This document shows positions 33,817 through 42,628 of a stretch of DNA of 64,000 nt, piece by piece (the stretch's first letter is position 1; every line of letters starts with the position of its first letter). A program made the translations under genes and the position numbers. The notes under the pieces are model-generated. The model saw only the letters and a list, made by a program, of their open reading frames with translations. It made no database searches and was not told where the DNA came from. This DNA comes from Armatimonadota bacterium (GTDB lineage Bacteria > Armatimonadota > Fimbriimonadia > Fimbriimonadales > Fimbriimonadaceae): positions 1-64,000 of the forward strand of contig JAFDWS010000003.1 in assembly GCA_018268375.1 (NCBI GenBank), written 5' to 3'.

Positions 33817-33849
33817 AGGTCGTAGGTTCAAATCCTATCATCCCGACCA
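33798..33849 (+). pseudogene. tRNA-Pro 3' remnant between the GIY-YIG copies
   Basis: Starts inside the D-loop (CTTGGTAGAGC), lacks the 5' half of the anticodon arm, then follows tRNA-Pro exactly from AGGTCGTAGG to CCA. No 5' acceptor strand exists, so it cannot fold as a tRNA. Confidence 0.85.
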
Positions 33850-34146
33850 AGTTTGGTAAGGAGGAGAGACGTGTGGATGGTTTACATCCTGCGCAGCACA
33901 AAAACCGGTCGCCACTACATTGGTTTCACGAATGACATCAACCGCCGCCTCGCGGAGCACAACGGCGGATTGAATCGTTCGACCAAAGGACGCGGGCCAT
34001 GGGAAGTGGTTCACACCGAAGGTCATGGGTCGAAGGAGGCCGCAGTTCGCAGAGAGCTCCAGATCAAGTCGTGGAAATCAGCGCCGGCGATTTGTCGCCT
34101 CGTTGACTTCGGTCGTCCTTGGTAGAGCGTCCCGATTCTTTCGGGA
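33817..34146 (+). repeat. Tandem GIY-YIG/tRNA unit, copy 2
   Basis: The same unit as copy 1 with two substitutions in the gene and 10 extra bases (GTCCCGATTC) in the tRNA anticodon arm at its end. A partial third repeat (34147-34200) covers the tRNA 3' end and the GGAGGAGAG leader, then stops. Confidence 0.9.
33871..34125 (+). CDS. GIY-YIG nuclease family protein, copy 2
   Basis: 84 residues, differing from copy 1 by one residue (Pro for Arg in SARAICRL). All catalytic motifs are kept, including the YIG strand, the Arg of NRRLAEHN and the Glu of RRELQIK, and so are its SD and GTG start. Both copies therefore look functional and the duplication recent. The stop codon again lies in a tRNA D-arm remnant. 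Confidence 0.88.
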   Translation: MWMVYILRSTKTGRHYIGFTNDINRRLAEHNGGLNRSTKGRGPWEVVHTEGHGSKEAAVRRELQIKSWKSAPAICRLVDFGRPW

Positions 34147-34179
34147 AGGTCGTAGGTTCAAATCCTATCATCCCGACCA
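34118..34179 (+). pseudogene. tRNA-Pro 3' remnant after GIY-YIG copy 2
   Basis: Runs from the D-loop through an anticodon arm TCCCG-ATTCTTT-CGGGA and the normal T-arm to the acceptor end and CCA. The anticodon position would read TCT. The 5' acceptor strand and half of the D-arm are missing, replaced by the end of the nuclease gene. Confidence 0.85.
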
Positions 34180-34208
34180 AGTTTTGGTAAGGAGGAGAGT
34201 CGTATCGG

Positions 34209-34214
34209 TACCAT
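34209..34214 (+). promoter_or_regulatory. -10 box for the M61 peptidase gene (leaderless)
   Basis: TACCAT ends six bases before the ATG at 34221. Confidence 0.4.
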
Positions 34215-34220
34215 CGTTCC

Positions 34221-35615
34221 ATGAGGCGCGCCAGCCTTCTTGCTCTTCTCCTGTTCGCTCCGCTGTCTGCTCTGTGCTCCGATTACAAACTTACGGTCGG
34301 GGACGGGAGCGCGACCGTCGAGCTCAGTGTCAAGCGGCCGTCGAAGGTCTTCCGAATGCCAGCATGGATTCCCGGAGACTACGACCTGGCCAACTATGGC
34401 CGCGTCGTGGTGGACCCTCAGTTCTTCGCCGGCGATCGAAAAGTGAAAGCGGCTCAAGGCGACGACGGCAACTCTTGGATCATTGCCGAGGGTGCCACGC
34501 GGGTCGTCTACGGGGTCAAGCCCAGTGCCGGTAACTTTGGACCCAACCTCCAGATCAGGGGTGAAGAGACCTTCATCAGCGGCGGTGGAGTGTTCGGTTA
34601 CTTCGAAGGTCACTCGGATGAGTCCGTCTCCTTGTCACTGCCAGGGAAGGTCTACACCGAACTGAAGGGAGAAGGAGCCCGCTGGTCCGCTCAAAACTAC
34701 GATGAGCTCATTGACTCACCGATCGTCATCGGGCCGAACGTCAAGGTAGGCGAAACTTTGGTTCGCGGCAAGCGGCACGGGGTCGTCGCGTTCGGCCGAA
34801 ACGAAAATGCCGACGTCGACGGATTCGCGAAGCTTGGCGGTCAAGTTGCCGAGCAGTGCTTCCTGCTCTTTGGCGAGTTGCCCTACGACAGCTATACGTT
34901 CTTTCTTGATTTCGGCGGCCGAGGGGGCGGTCTCGAGCACCGTAACGGAACCCGGATTGGTATCTCGGCCAACGCGGTACCCGAGAGGTCCGTGGGAATC
35001 CTTTTCCACGAGTACTTCCATTGCTTCAACGTGAAGAGGATTCGGGCCAAGGTCCTCGGCCCGTTCGACTACTCGAAACCAGCCGTCACTGGCACCCTAT
35101 GGTGGCTCGAGGGCGTCACGGACTACTACGCTTCAAAACTGGCAGTCCGCGCGCAACTGGAGACGAGAGAAGGGCTCCTTGGCGAAGCTGGGCGCTCGGC
35201 CTTTCAGATGAATCGCCCTGCCTATCAAAGGGTCTCTGCAGACGAATCGAGCCGGCGCGTGTGGGAGGTGCACGGCAGCCAGGGCTACGGAATGAGCTAT
35301 TACAGCAAGGGATGGGCCATCGGTTTCTTCCTCGACATGGCCATCATGGGCGAGACGCACGGAAGGAAGTCGCTGGACGACGTGATGAAGGCTCTCTGGA
35401 AGGAAACGAAGCCGCCAAAACCGGGCTACCGAGATGAGCGCTTGCGTGAACTGGTCGTCGAAACCGGCGGAGAGAAGTGTGGCGGCTGGTATGACACCGT
35501 GGTTCAAACGACGAACCCAATGCCGTGGGAGGCGGTGCTGCCTGAGGTCGGTCTGACGCTTCAGGAGCGCTCAATTTCTGTCGCGGATCCAAAGCCGCTC
35601 GAACGCTGGCCCTAA
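34221..35615 (+). CDS. Secreted peptidase, family M61 (glycyl aminopeptidase-like)
   Basis: 464 residues. The signal peptide MRRASLLALLLFAPLSALCS is followed by the M61 N-terminal beta domain (MPAWIPGDYDLANYGR). The zinc site HEYFH at 263-267 with downstream WLEGVTDYYASK (third ligand Glu) marks a gluzincin. GGGLEHRNG is typical for the family. M61 enzymes remove N-terminal Gly or Ala residues. The C-terminal PDZ domain of longer members is absent. It starts just after the tRNA/GIY-YIG array. Confidence 0.88.
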   Translation: MRRASLLALLLFAPLSALCSDYKLTVGDGSATVELSVKRPSKVFRMPAWIPGDYDLANYGRVVVDPQFFAGDRKVKAAQGDDGNSWIIAEGATRVVYGVKPSAGNFGPNLQIRGEETFISGGGVFGYFEGHSDESVSLSLPGKVYTELKGEGARWSAQNYDELIDSPIVIGPNVKVGETLVRGKRHGVVAFGRNENADVDGFAKLGGQVAEQCFLLFGELPYDSYTFFLDFGGRGGGLEHRNGTRIGISANAVPERSVGILFHEYFHCFNVKRIRAKVLGPFDYSKPAVTGTLWWLEGVTDYYASKLAVRAQLETREGLLGEAGRSAFQMNRPAYQRVSADESSRRVWEVHGSQGYGMSYYSKGWAIGFFLDMAIMGETHGRKSLDDVMKALWKETKPPKPGYRDERLRELVVETGGEKCGGWYDTVVQTTNPMPWEAVLPEVGLTLQERSISVADPKPLERWP

Positions 35616-35671
35616 GTCAAGTTGGGTCTGTTGGAAACCTGAGCACGCGGCTCGGAGGTACTTCCTGCGTT

Positions 35672-37306
35672 ATGCGCGTGTTTGCGTCTTGCTTGTTAAG
35701 TCTCTCACTGTGCCTGGTCGCCTCTGCCCAGACACCACCGGACCTCGAAAAGAAGGTCGACGAAATCTGCAAGGGTTGGGACAAACCTGACGCACCGGGC
35801 GGCGTCGTCGGCATCGCGAAAGACGGGAAGTTCCTGCTCGCCAAGGGCTATGGCTTGGCGAACATTGAGCTCAAAGTGCCGAATACTGTCGACACAGTCA
35901 TGGACGTGGGCAGTGTGAGCAAGCAGTTCACGGCGATGTGCGTGCTGCTGCTCGAAGAAGATGGGAAGTTGAGTCTCGATGACGATATCAACAAGTATCT
36001 TCCAGAGATCCCGACGTTCGGTAAGAAGGTCGCGATCCGCAACTTGCTCAACCACACATCCGGGCTCCGCGACTACCTGACGATCATGGCGGTACAAGGG
36101 TGGAACGTCGTCGACCGGCGCACCTTCAACGACGCGCTGGCCGTCATGGCCCGACAGCAGGGGCCGAACTTCGCGCCGGGTGAGCGCTACCTCTACTGCA
36201 ACTCGGGCTACATGCTCGCCGCAGTACTCGTCGAGCGGGTGAGCGGCATGGATCTTGGCTCGTTCGCAGAAAAGAGCATTTTCAAGCCCCTCGGTATGGA
36301 CCACACACGTTTCGTCACAGACGACTCGGCGATCGTGCCCAACCGTGCGCTCAGCTACTCAAGAACGCCGACCGGCCAATTCGAGAACGCGTTTTCCGCT
36401 CTCGCCATTTATGGCGACGGCGGTGTTCACACGACTCTCGGCGACATGCTCAAGTGGCATGAGAATTTCTACGCGAACAAACTTGGCAAAGCCAACCCGG
36501 GCCTCATCGCGAAGATGACCGAGGTCGGGGTCTTCAATGACGGCAAGAAGTCGAACTATGCGCTCGGTCTCGTGGTGGACGACATCGGCGGCATCAAACG
36601 GATCCAGCACAACGGTAATTGGCTGGGCTACAACGCGGCGACGGCGAGGTTCCCCGACCAGCACATTTCCGTCTTCGCCTTCGGCAATGACGGAACGAAC
36701 AACTGCATGCCTTATTCCGAAGCGATCGAGAAGCTGATGCTCGGCGTTAAGGACGTCGAACAGAAGGAAGTTAAGCTCGAGGCGGAGAAGCTACGACCTT
36801 ACGCTGGTACCTACGCTTTGCCCGACGGTCGGATCATGACGATCACGCTCGACGGCAGCCAATTGTCGGCACAAGTGTCCGGCCAGCAGGCCTTCCCAAT
36901 CTTTCCTGAGTCCCCGAGCAAGTTCTTCTATAAGGCTTTGAAGGCCAGCATCGAGTTCAGCGGGTTTGAGAAGCCCGGCGAAGGAACGGCGACGCTGCAC
37001 CAGGGAGCGGCCGTGATCGCGATGCCCCGGTCAGTCCCTTATAAGCCGAGCGAAGACGACATGAAGCGTTGGGTCGGCGCCTTCCGCTCGGACGAAATGG
37101 ACATGAACATCTCCTTCAAGCTTTCAGGAGACCACCTGACCGCTGTGCTGGGAAGGGATGAGGTTCCGGCACAAATGGTGACCGCCAACAAATGCATGGC
37201 GGGCGGCATGACGCTGGAGGCGATGGCTGACGCCCAGAGCCGGGTGCGCGGATTTACCCTGAACGCTGGCCGCGCTTACGGAATGCGCTTCGTCAAGCAG
37301 GACTGA
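35672..37306 (+). CDS. Secreted serine hydrolase, beta-lactamase class C/penicillin-binding family
   Basis: 544 residues. The signal peptide MRVFASCLLSLSLCLVASAQ precedes the beta-lactamase-related fold: catalytic SVSK at 81-84 and YCN at 175-177, with IQHNGNWLGY in place of the KTG box. A C-terminal domain of about 180 residues with lipocalin-like repeats (LRPYAGTYALPDG) follows. Members act as D-aminopeptidases, esterases or DD-peptidases; resistance activity is unlikely. The stop abuts that of the convergent gene (TGATCA). Confidence 0.87.
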   Translation: MRVFASCLLSLSLCLVASAQTPPDLEKKVDEICKGWDKPDAPGGVVGIAKDGKFLLAKGYGLANIELKVPNTVDTVMDVGSVSKQFTAMCVLLLEEDGKLSLDDDINKYLPEIPTFGKKVAIRNLLNHTSGLRDYLTIMAVQGWNVVDRRTFNDALAVMARQQGPNFAPGERYLYCNSGYMLAAVLVERVSGMDLGSFAEKSIFKPLGMDHTRFVTDDSAIVPNRALSYSRTPTGQFENAFSALAIYGDGGVHTTLGDMLKWHENFYANKLGKANPGLIAKMTEVGVFNDGKKSNYALGLVVDDIGGIKRIQHNGNWLGYNAATARFPDQHISVFAFGNDGTNNCMPYSEAIEKLMLGVKDVEQKEVKLEAEKLRPYAGTYALPDGRIMTITLDGSQLSAQVSGQQAFPIFPESPSKFFYKALKASIEFSGFEKPGEGTATLHQGAAVIAMPRSVPYKPSEDDMKRWVGAFRSDEMDMNISFKLSGDHLTAVLGRDEVPAQMVTANKCMAGGMTLEAMADAQSRVRGFTLNAGRAYGMRFVKQD

Positions 37307-38113
37307 TCACTTCGCAGGGAACCTGGCCATCTCGTCCTTGCCGTCGAGAATGGTCAGGTACCCGCTTTTCGCGTCTCCTTCGAGGCGTGCCAACGGGGTT
37401 CCGTCTTGGCGCTGCACGATAATGCGTCCGGTGTCGCCGTCGTCGTTGCTCGTCAGCCATGCCCCGCGGTTACCGTTACGGGCGTGGGCGACGACCGTGC
37501 CGTCTCCTTTGTCGTTGTGGCCGAGCGACGCCACCTGCTTGCCCGAGGCGCCGAAGGTGGTGATCAGGCCGGTCTTATCGTCCGACGAGACCTCGATGGC
37601 GTTCCAACCGCCTTTGGCGCCCATGCGCAACAACGAACCGTTCTCGCCTCCCGAGAGGTTCATGACGGCGCGCCCGCTGCCATCCGTGAAAGTCAGCGCG
37701 GCACCGTTTCCAGCCGGAACAAGGCTCGCCACATTGGCGCCGTTTCCGCCTCGGAGGTCGTACTGGTTCGAAAGCACTTGCCCGAAGGCGGCCGACTGGC
37801 TCGCCATGGCTTTGTTGCGCAGGTTGTTGATGGCGAGGCTCTCTGCCGCCCCGTCCTGCACAGCAACGTACTGGATCGTCGCACGGTTTGAACCCAATTG
37901 GTTGATAGTTCCGCTGTAAGCGGTGATCGACTGGGCGGAAATGGTGTCGACGACAAGATTGCGCGGCCAAGTCTGCTGGCCCTGCTGTTGTCCGACTTGT
38001 CCGAAGCCGGCAAGGCAGACGATGGACAGCAGTGCGGTCGAGACCGTCAGGCCGAGGCGATACCGGCGGTTCGTTCTCTCCAACGCTGCGACACGGGTTT
38101 CTAGGTCTTGCAT
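37307..38113 (-). CDS. Membrane-anchored repeat protein of unknown function
   Basis: 268 residues. A short coiled coil (MQDLETRVAALERTN), one membrane helix (LGLTVSTALLSIVCLAGFG) and a long outer part rich in Gly/Asn/Asp with short beta repeats: GSGRAVMNLSGGENGSLLRM, ASGKQVASLGHNDKG, GDTGRIIVQRQDG, KSGYLTILDGKDE. This pattern resembles trimeric fibre or beta-helix proteins such as phage tail fibres, but no family can be named. The N-terminus faces the cytoplasm. It is a single gene; both neighbours are divergent or convergent to it. Confidence 0.6.
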   Translation of the reverse strand: MQDLETRVAALERTNRRYRLGLTVSTALLSIVCLAGFGQVGQQQGQQTWPRNLVVDTISAQSITAYSGTINQLGSNRATIQYVAVQDGAAESLAINNLRNKAMASQSAAFGQVLSNQYDLRGGNGANVASLVPAGNGAALTFTDGSGRAVMNLSGGENGSLLRMGAKGGWNAIEVSSDDKTGLITTFGASGKQVASLGHNDKGDGTVVAHARNGNRGAWLTSNDDGDTGRIIVQRQDGTPLARLEGDAKSGYLTILDGKDEMARFPAK

Positions 38114-38188
38114 GCAACCTAAAAGACGCCCCAGGGGGCCGGATCGTTAGTGGCTCCCTGTCGGATCAGGTACACGTCTTGAGGATCA

Positions 38189-39319
38189 GTGCGGTACGCG
38201 TCGTTCTTTTCTGGGGCAGGCGGGCTCGACCTTGGCTTAGAGCAAGCGGGTTGGGAGTGCGTGTACCTGAACGAGTTCGACCGCCGGGCCTGCGAGACAC
38301 TGAGAGCGAACCGGCCCTCCTGGCCACTTCACGAGGGCGATGTCCGTGAATGGGACGGCAACGGCGTCAGGCAGGCATCCGGGCACGTGGATGCGGTCGT
38401 TGGCGGGCCCCCTTGCCAGGCGTTCTCTACCGCGGGCAAGCGCCTCGGTCTCAATGACGAACGGGGCAACGTCTTCCTCCACTTCCTCGATATCGCCATC
38501 GCGCTGAGACCGCGTTTGATCGTGATCGAAAACGTGCGCGGACTTCTCTCGGCACCATTGAGCCATCGTCCGCACTCCGAGCGGGGATTTGGATTCGCTC
38601 CACTCTCACCGGACGAACTCAGGGGCGGTGCCCTGGCTCATATCCTGCATCGGCTGAAAGGGGAAGGCTACGGCGTGAGCTTCGACCTCTACGACACCGC
38701 CAACTTCGGTGTTCCCCAGCGAAGAGAGAGGCTGGTCCTCGTGGCCGCGTCGGACGGTTCGCGCCCGCCTCACCTCCTGCCGACTCACTGCGAACATGGG
38801 CCAACCAAATGGTTGACATTCAAGGACGCCGTGAACGGATTGTCGCACGTCCAGGAGCACTCCGAGCTTCGTCCGAACCAGAGGCGCTATCTGGAGAAGC
38901 TGGCTGCGGGGCAGAATTGGAGAGATCTGCCTGAGAAGGAGCAGCGCGAAGCACTCGGCAAGGCGTTCGAGTGCTCGGGTGGCCGGACCGGGTTCTTGCG
39001 ACGGTTGGCTTGGGACAAGCCTGCTCCGACCTTGATGACCTCCCCGACGATGCCGGCGACTCTTCTCGCCCATCCTGTGGACCTGAGGCCCTTGGGCGTG
39101 CAGGAATATGCGCGTGTTCAAACCTTTCCCGACAGTTGGCGGTTCTCAGGCAAGACTTCGGACAAGTACCGTCTGATCGGGAACGCCGTCCCTGTCCGGT
39201 TCGCGCGGGCGGTCGGAGAGCAGATCGGAGGATGGAGCAAGGGGCTTCGCGTCCATTCGGCCCCCGCCTCGAAAAGCCGTTACTCAGAAACCTGCGACGA
39301 AACGTGGAGCACGCACTAG
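38189..39319 (+). CDS. DNA (cytosine-5)-methyltransferase
   Basis: 376 residues with the ordered C5-MTase motifs: FSGAGGLDLGLE (I, SAM binding), VVGGPPCQAFS (IV, catalytic Cys76), VIENVRG (VI), NFGVPQRRERLVLV (VIII), then the target-recognition region, EYARVQTFPDSW (IX) and GNAVPV (X). It methylates cytosine at C5; the recognition site is unknown. No restriction enzyme, vsr or helicase gene is adjacent, so it looks solitary. The GTG at 38189 has AGGA 3-4 nt upstream. The last 20 residues after the core are unusual in composition. Confidence 0.93.
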   Translation: MRYASFFSGAGGLDLGLEQAGWECVYLNEFDRRACETLRANRPSWPLHEGDVREWDGNGVRQASGHVDAVVGGPPCQAFSTAGKRLGLNDERGNVFLHFLDIAIALRPRLIVIENVRGLLSAPLSHRPHSERGFGFAPLSPDELRGGALAHILHRLKGEGYGVSFDLYDTANFGVPQRRERLVLVAASDGSRPPHLLPTHCEHGPTKWLTFKDAVNGLSHVQEHSELRPNQRRYLEKLAAGQNWRDLPEKEQREALGKAFECSGGRTGFLRRLAWDKPAPTLMTSPTMPATLLAHPVDLRPLGVQEYARVQTFPDSWRFSGKTSDKYRLIGNAVPVRFARAVGEQIGGWSKGLRVHSAPASKSRYSETCDETWSTH

Positions 39320-39324
39320 CTGAC

Positions 39325-41121
39325 TCACTCTGCGACCTTCAGCACGCTCAAGAACGCTTCTTGCGGAACTTCGATACTGCCGATGTTCTTCATGCGCTTC
39401 TTGCCCGCTTTCTGCTTTTCGAGAAGCTTGCGTTTGCGCGTCACGTCTCCACCGTAGCACTTGGCGATGACGTTCTTGCGATAGGGCTTGATCGTGTCCG
39501 CGGCGATGATCTTCGCGCCGACTGAGGCTTGGATTCTGACTTCGAACTGCTGCCTCGGGACGACCTTACGCAGTTGTTCCACGATGGCTCGACCGCGAGG
39601 ATAGGCGAACTGCTTGTTCACGATGAACGAGAGCGCGTCGACCATGTCGCCGTTGAGCAAGATGTCCACTTTGACCAGGTCTGACGGTGCGTACGAGGCC
39701 AGCTCGTAATCGAAGGAGGCATAGCCCTTTGTCTGTGACTTCAGCTTGTCAAAGAAGTCGAGGAGGATCTCGGCGAGGGGCAAGGAGTAATAGAGGATCG
39801 CCCGGTTGTGCGACGGATATTCGGTCTTCTTGTAAACACCGCGCCGCTCTTGGCAGAGAGTCATGACGGTACCGACGAACTCGTTCGGCACCATCACCGT
39901 AGCGTCAACCATCGGTTCTTCGACCTTGGCGATTCGGGTCGTTTCCGGCATGTCGCTGGGGTTGTTGACGTCCACCACGTCGCCGTTCGAAAGCTGGACG
40001 ACATAGTCGACGCTTGGCGCCGTCAAGATCAGGTCGAGGTTGAACTCGCGCTCCAGACGCTCGCGGGCGATGTCCATGTGGAGCAGTCCAAGGAAACCGC
40101 AACGGAAGCCAAATCCAAGAGCGGCGGAGGTTTCGGGCTCAAACGAGATGGAGGCATCGTTCATCTGAAGCTTCTCGATCGCGTCCCGCAGTTCGGTGTA
40201 CTGATCGGCATCGGTTGGATAGAGCCCGCAGAAGACCATTGGCTTTGCCTTGCGGTACCCCGCCAGGGGCGTCTCGGCAGGATCGGACGCGCTCGTGACG
40301 GTGTCGCCGACCGAAGCGTCTCCGATCGATTTGATGGCTCCTGTGAGAAACCCGACCTCCCCCGCTGAAAGCTCTTGTCCCCTCTCGAGGTAAGGGCGGA
40401 ACACTCCGACCTCGTCCACATCGAAGACCTTTCCGGTCGACATCATCTTAATCTTGTCGCCAGGCTTGACCGAACCGTCCACCACTCGGACGTAAGCGAC
40501 GGCGCCTTGGTACGTGTCGAAGTGCGAATCGAAGATGAGTGCCCGAAGTGGCGCGCGGCGGGCTCCTTTTGGGGGTGGCACGCGCTGGACGACCGCCTCT
40601 AAGATCTCTTCGATACCGAGGCCGCTCTTCGCGGAGGCAGGGATCGCGTCGGTAGCGTCGATGACGAGCGCGTTCTCGATCTCTTCACGCGCCATTTCGA
40701 TGTCCGCGTGGGGCAAGTCGATCTTGTTGATCACGGGAATGATCTCAAGGTTTTGGTTCATCGCCATGCTCGCATTGGCAATGGTTTGCGCTTCGACGCC
40801 TTGGGTCGCGTCCACCAGGAGCAAAGCTCCCTCGCAAGCGGCCAGGGCCCGGCTCACCTCATAGGTGAAATCGACGTGACCCGGGGTGTCGATCAGGTTG
40901 AACTCGTATTCGTTCCCATCCTTGGCGCGGTACGCCAAACGGACGGCCGTCATCTTGATGGTGATGCCTCGCTCACGCTCGAGGTCCATCGTGTCGAGCA
41001 TCTGCTCCTGAGCTTCCCCGCGCACGGCGCCCGTCCGTTCCAAGATACGGTCGGCCAGCGTCGACTTTCCATGGTCGATGTGCGCGATGATGCAGAAGTT
41101 ACGAATGTGGGACTGGTCCAT
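39325..41121 (-). CDS. lepA: Elongation factor 4 (LepA) GTPase
   Basis: 598 residues. P-loop AHIDHGKST at 12-20, switch [10 protein letters not shown] and NKIDLPHAD. The EF4-specific C-terminal domain is present ([18 protein letters not shown], then [20 protein letters not shown]). LepA is a ribosome-associated GTPase that affects initiation and back-translocation. Length and motifs are normal. It is transcribed alone; TAAACT on the minus strand near 41145 may be the -10. Confidence 0.97.
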   Translation of the reverse strand: MDQSHIRNFCIIAHIDHGKSTLADRILERTGAVRGEAQEQMLDTMDLERERGITIKMTAVRLAYRAKDGNEYEFNLIDTPGHVDFTYEVSRALAACEGALLLVDATQGVEAQTIANASMAMNQNLEIIPVINKIDLPHADIEMAREEIENALVIDATDAIPASAKSGLGIEEILEAVVQRVPPPKGARRAPLRALIFDSHFDTYQGAVAYVRVVDGSVKPGDKIKMMSTGKVFDVDEVGVFRPYLERGQELSAGEVGFLTGAIKSIGDASVGDTVTSASDPAETPLAGYRKAKPMVFCGLYPTDADQYTELRDAIEKLQMNDASISFEPETSAALGFGFRCGFLGLLHMDIARERLEREFNLDLILTAPSVDYVVQLSNGDVVDVNNPSDMPETTRIAKVEEPMVDATVMVPNEFVGTVMTLCQERRGVYKKTEYPSHNRAILYYSLPLAEILLDFFDKLKSQTKGYASFDYELASYAPSDLVKVDILLNGDMVDALSFIVNKQFAYPRGRAIVEQLRKVVPRQQFEVRIQASVGAKIIAADTIKPYRKNVIAKCYGGDVTRKRKLLEKQKAGKKRMKNIGSIEVPQEAFLSVLKVAE

Positions 41122-41268
41122 ACCGGCGGGTGGCGGAGAGCGGAGTTTACCGGGCGGCGCAGCGGCGTACCGAGCCCCTCATTTGCAAGCAAGGGCGCGC
41201 CAGTTTTTGGCCGCCCTGCTGCGATGAACCAAGCCTGGGGCCAACGGTGTTCTGCGGACGACAGGTGA

Positions 41269-41282
41269 TTCCGCCTGCGGAA
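41269..41282. repeat. Inverted repeat, 6-bp arms
   Basis: TTCCGC-CT-GCGGAA in the 254-nt gene-free stretch between lepA and the dehydrogenase gene. A possible operator or part of a terminator. Confidence 0.4.
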
Positions 41283-41297
41283 GCGCTGGCCCTATTC

Positions 41298-41315
41298 GTA
41301 CACTGAAAAGTGTAC
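41298..41315. repeat. Inverted repeat with GAAA loop
   Basis: GTACACT-GAAA-AGTGTAC, perfect 7-bp arms. It could be a hairpin ending the minus-strand dehydrogenase transcript (60 nt past its stop) or a protein binding site. No T-run follows on either strand, so a plain terminator is not certain. Confidence 0.5.
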
Positions 41316-41375
41316 ATGGGTCGGGCCGTATCTTTTGCTCTTTGTTAATGATTCCGGTAGGAATACAGGCAAACG

Positions 41376-42548
41376 CTACTGGAGTTCGACGGTTTCTTTG
41401 ATGCGCACGTCGAAGTCCCGCCTCTGCAGTTCTCGGACGAAGGCTCGGCCACTCATCGCGCTTTCGTAACGGACGCAACCCTTGGCCACCCTGCCGTTCA
41501 CCACTTCCTGGGCGATGATCGACATTGAGAAGCCAGTCAGCCGCTCCATGGAGGTGAATCCAGTCTCGTTGCATTGGCGGTCGAAGATGTCGATCTGGAC
41601 GGTCACGGGCTTGTCGTCCCGGAGCCCCTTGCCCCATCCGCGGACGGCGCACTGGTCCAAGTCGACGAACTTCGCCAACTCGGGTTCGAACACCGCATTG
41701 AAGACGTCTTTGGGCACGATCATCTTGTCCTTGACCCTGATTTCAGACTCGTTCCAGAAACCAAAGTCCTTGAAGATCTTCATCAAGGCCGCATGGCCGG
41801 GCCACCGGATGGTCTTGTACTCGTAGTTCTGTACCTTGCCCTGGAAAGTGTAGGGGGCGGTGCTCGTGCCGCCGCTGGTCACGAAGGCTTCCATCGTTCC
41901 AAGCTGGTCGATCCAGATTTCCTCGACTTCAGTGAGGGTCGGCACCTTGATGATTTGACCCTCGCGCAGGGCAACCGCCTCATAGTCGTACTCGGTGACC
42001 AAGCCTTCGACGTTGAACGTGAGCTTGTAGTTGAACGGCGGTTGAGGGTTTTGGGGAAGGACGCCGCAGTACAGCTTGATGCTCTCGCACACGTCCATCG
42101 ATTCGAAGATGTAACAGCCCAGGTTGTTGACGAGCCCGGGCGCGAGGCCCGTGTCCGGAACGATCGTGACGTCGGCGGCGACGGCCCGGTCGTTAAGGTC
42201 AAGGGTGCGCATCGTCACGTCCGTGTTGCCGCCCAAGTCGACCATGTCCGTCATGGTCTCGATCGCGACCTCAGCGATCCTCGGGTGCATCCAATAAGGC
42301 ACGCAGGACAAGACGATGTCGGTGTTGTTCAGAAAAGCGGCCAGCGCCTTGGGATCGAGGGCATTGACTTCCACTGGCTCGCAGACCAAGTCGCCGACCA
42401 AGCCGTTGACGCGGTCAGCACTCTTTTGAGCCTGTTTGATGTCGACGTCGCCTACGTAAATCCGGGCCGGTTCGGCAAATTTTGCGAGGTCGAAAGCGGC
42501 CGCAGTGCCCTGCATGCCGGAGCCAAGAATCCCAAAAGAGTTTTGCAT
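41376..42548 (-). CDS. Saccharopine dehydrogenase family oxidoreductase
   Basis: 390 residues from the ATG at 42548. N-terminal Rossmann fold FGILGSGMQGTAAA binds NAD(P). DIVLSCVPYWMHPRIAE and VPDTGLAPGLVNNLG are typical of the saccharopine/lysine-6-dehydrogenase group. The C-terminal catalytic domain is present (GTSTAPYTFQGKVQNYEYKT). It probably acts on a lysine-type or carboxynorspermidine-type amino acid, but the substrate is not decided by sequence. An in-frame TTG at 42566 is a less likely start. It stands between lepA and the second SARP gene, in the same direction as both. Confidence 0.82.
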   Translation of the reverse strand: MQNSFGILGSGMQGTAAAFDLAKFAEPARIYVGDVDIKQAQKSADRVNGLVGDLVCEPVEVNALDPKALAAFLNNTDIVLSCVPYWMHPRIAEVAIETMTDMVDLGGNTDVTMRTLDLNDRAVAADVTIVPDTGLAPGLVNNLGCYIFESMDVCESIKLYCGVLPQNPQPPFNYKLTFNVEGLVTEYDYEAVALREGQIIKVPTLTEVEEIWIDQLGTMEAFVTSGGTSTAPYTFQGKVQNYEYKTIRWPGHAALMKIFKDFGFWNESEIRVKDKMIVPKDVFNAVFEPELAKFVDLDQCAVRGWGKGLRDDKPVTVQIDIFDRQCNETGFTSMERLTGFSMSIIAQEVVNGRVAKGCVRYESAMSGRAFVRELQRRDFDVRIKETVELQ

Positions 42549-42628
42549 AGAGACGCCTTTGTCCAAGTGGAGCGGAGTTCAGAGGATACCTATGTATCGG
42601 TCGCTCGCCCCGGGGCATTCAGGGTCGC

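Noticed and set aside
34118-34179. A functional tRNA with anticodon TCT
   Set aside because: The 5' acceptor strand is absent and replaced by coding sequence of the nuclease gene.
33497-34200. CRISPR array or IS element
   Set aside because: Only two long units with a gene inside, no short spaced repeats, no transposase and no terminal inverted repeats.
35672-37306. Antibiotic-resistance beta-lactamase
   Set aside because: It belongs to the broad serine-hydrolase family with a lipocalin-like C-terminal domain and lacks a KTG box.
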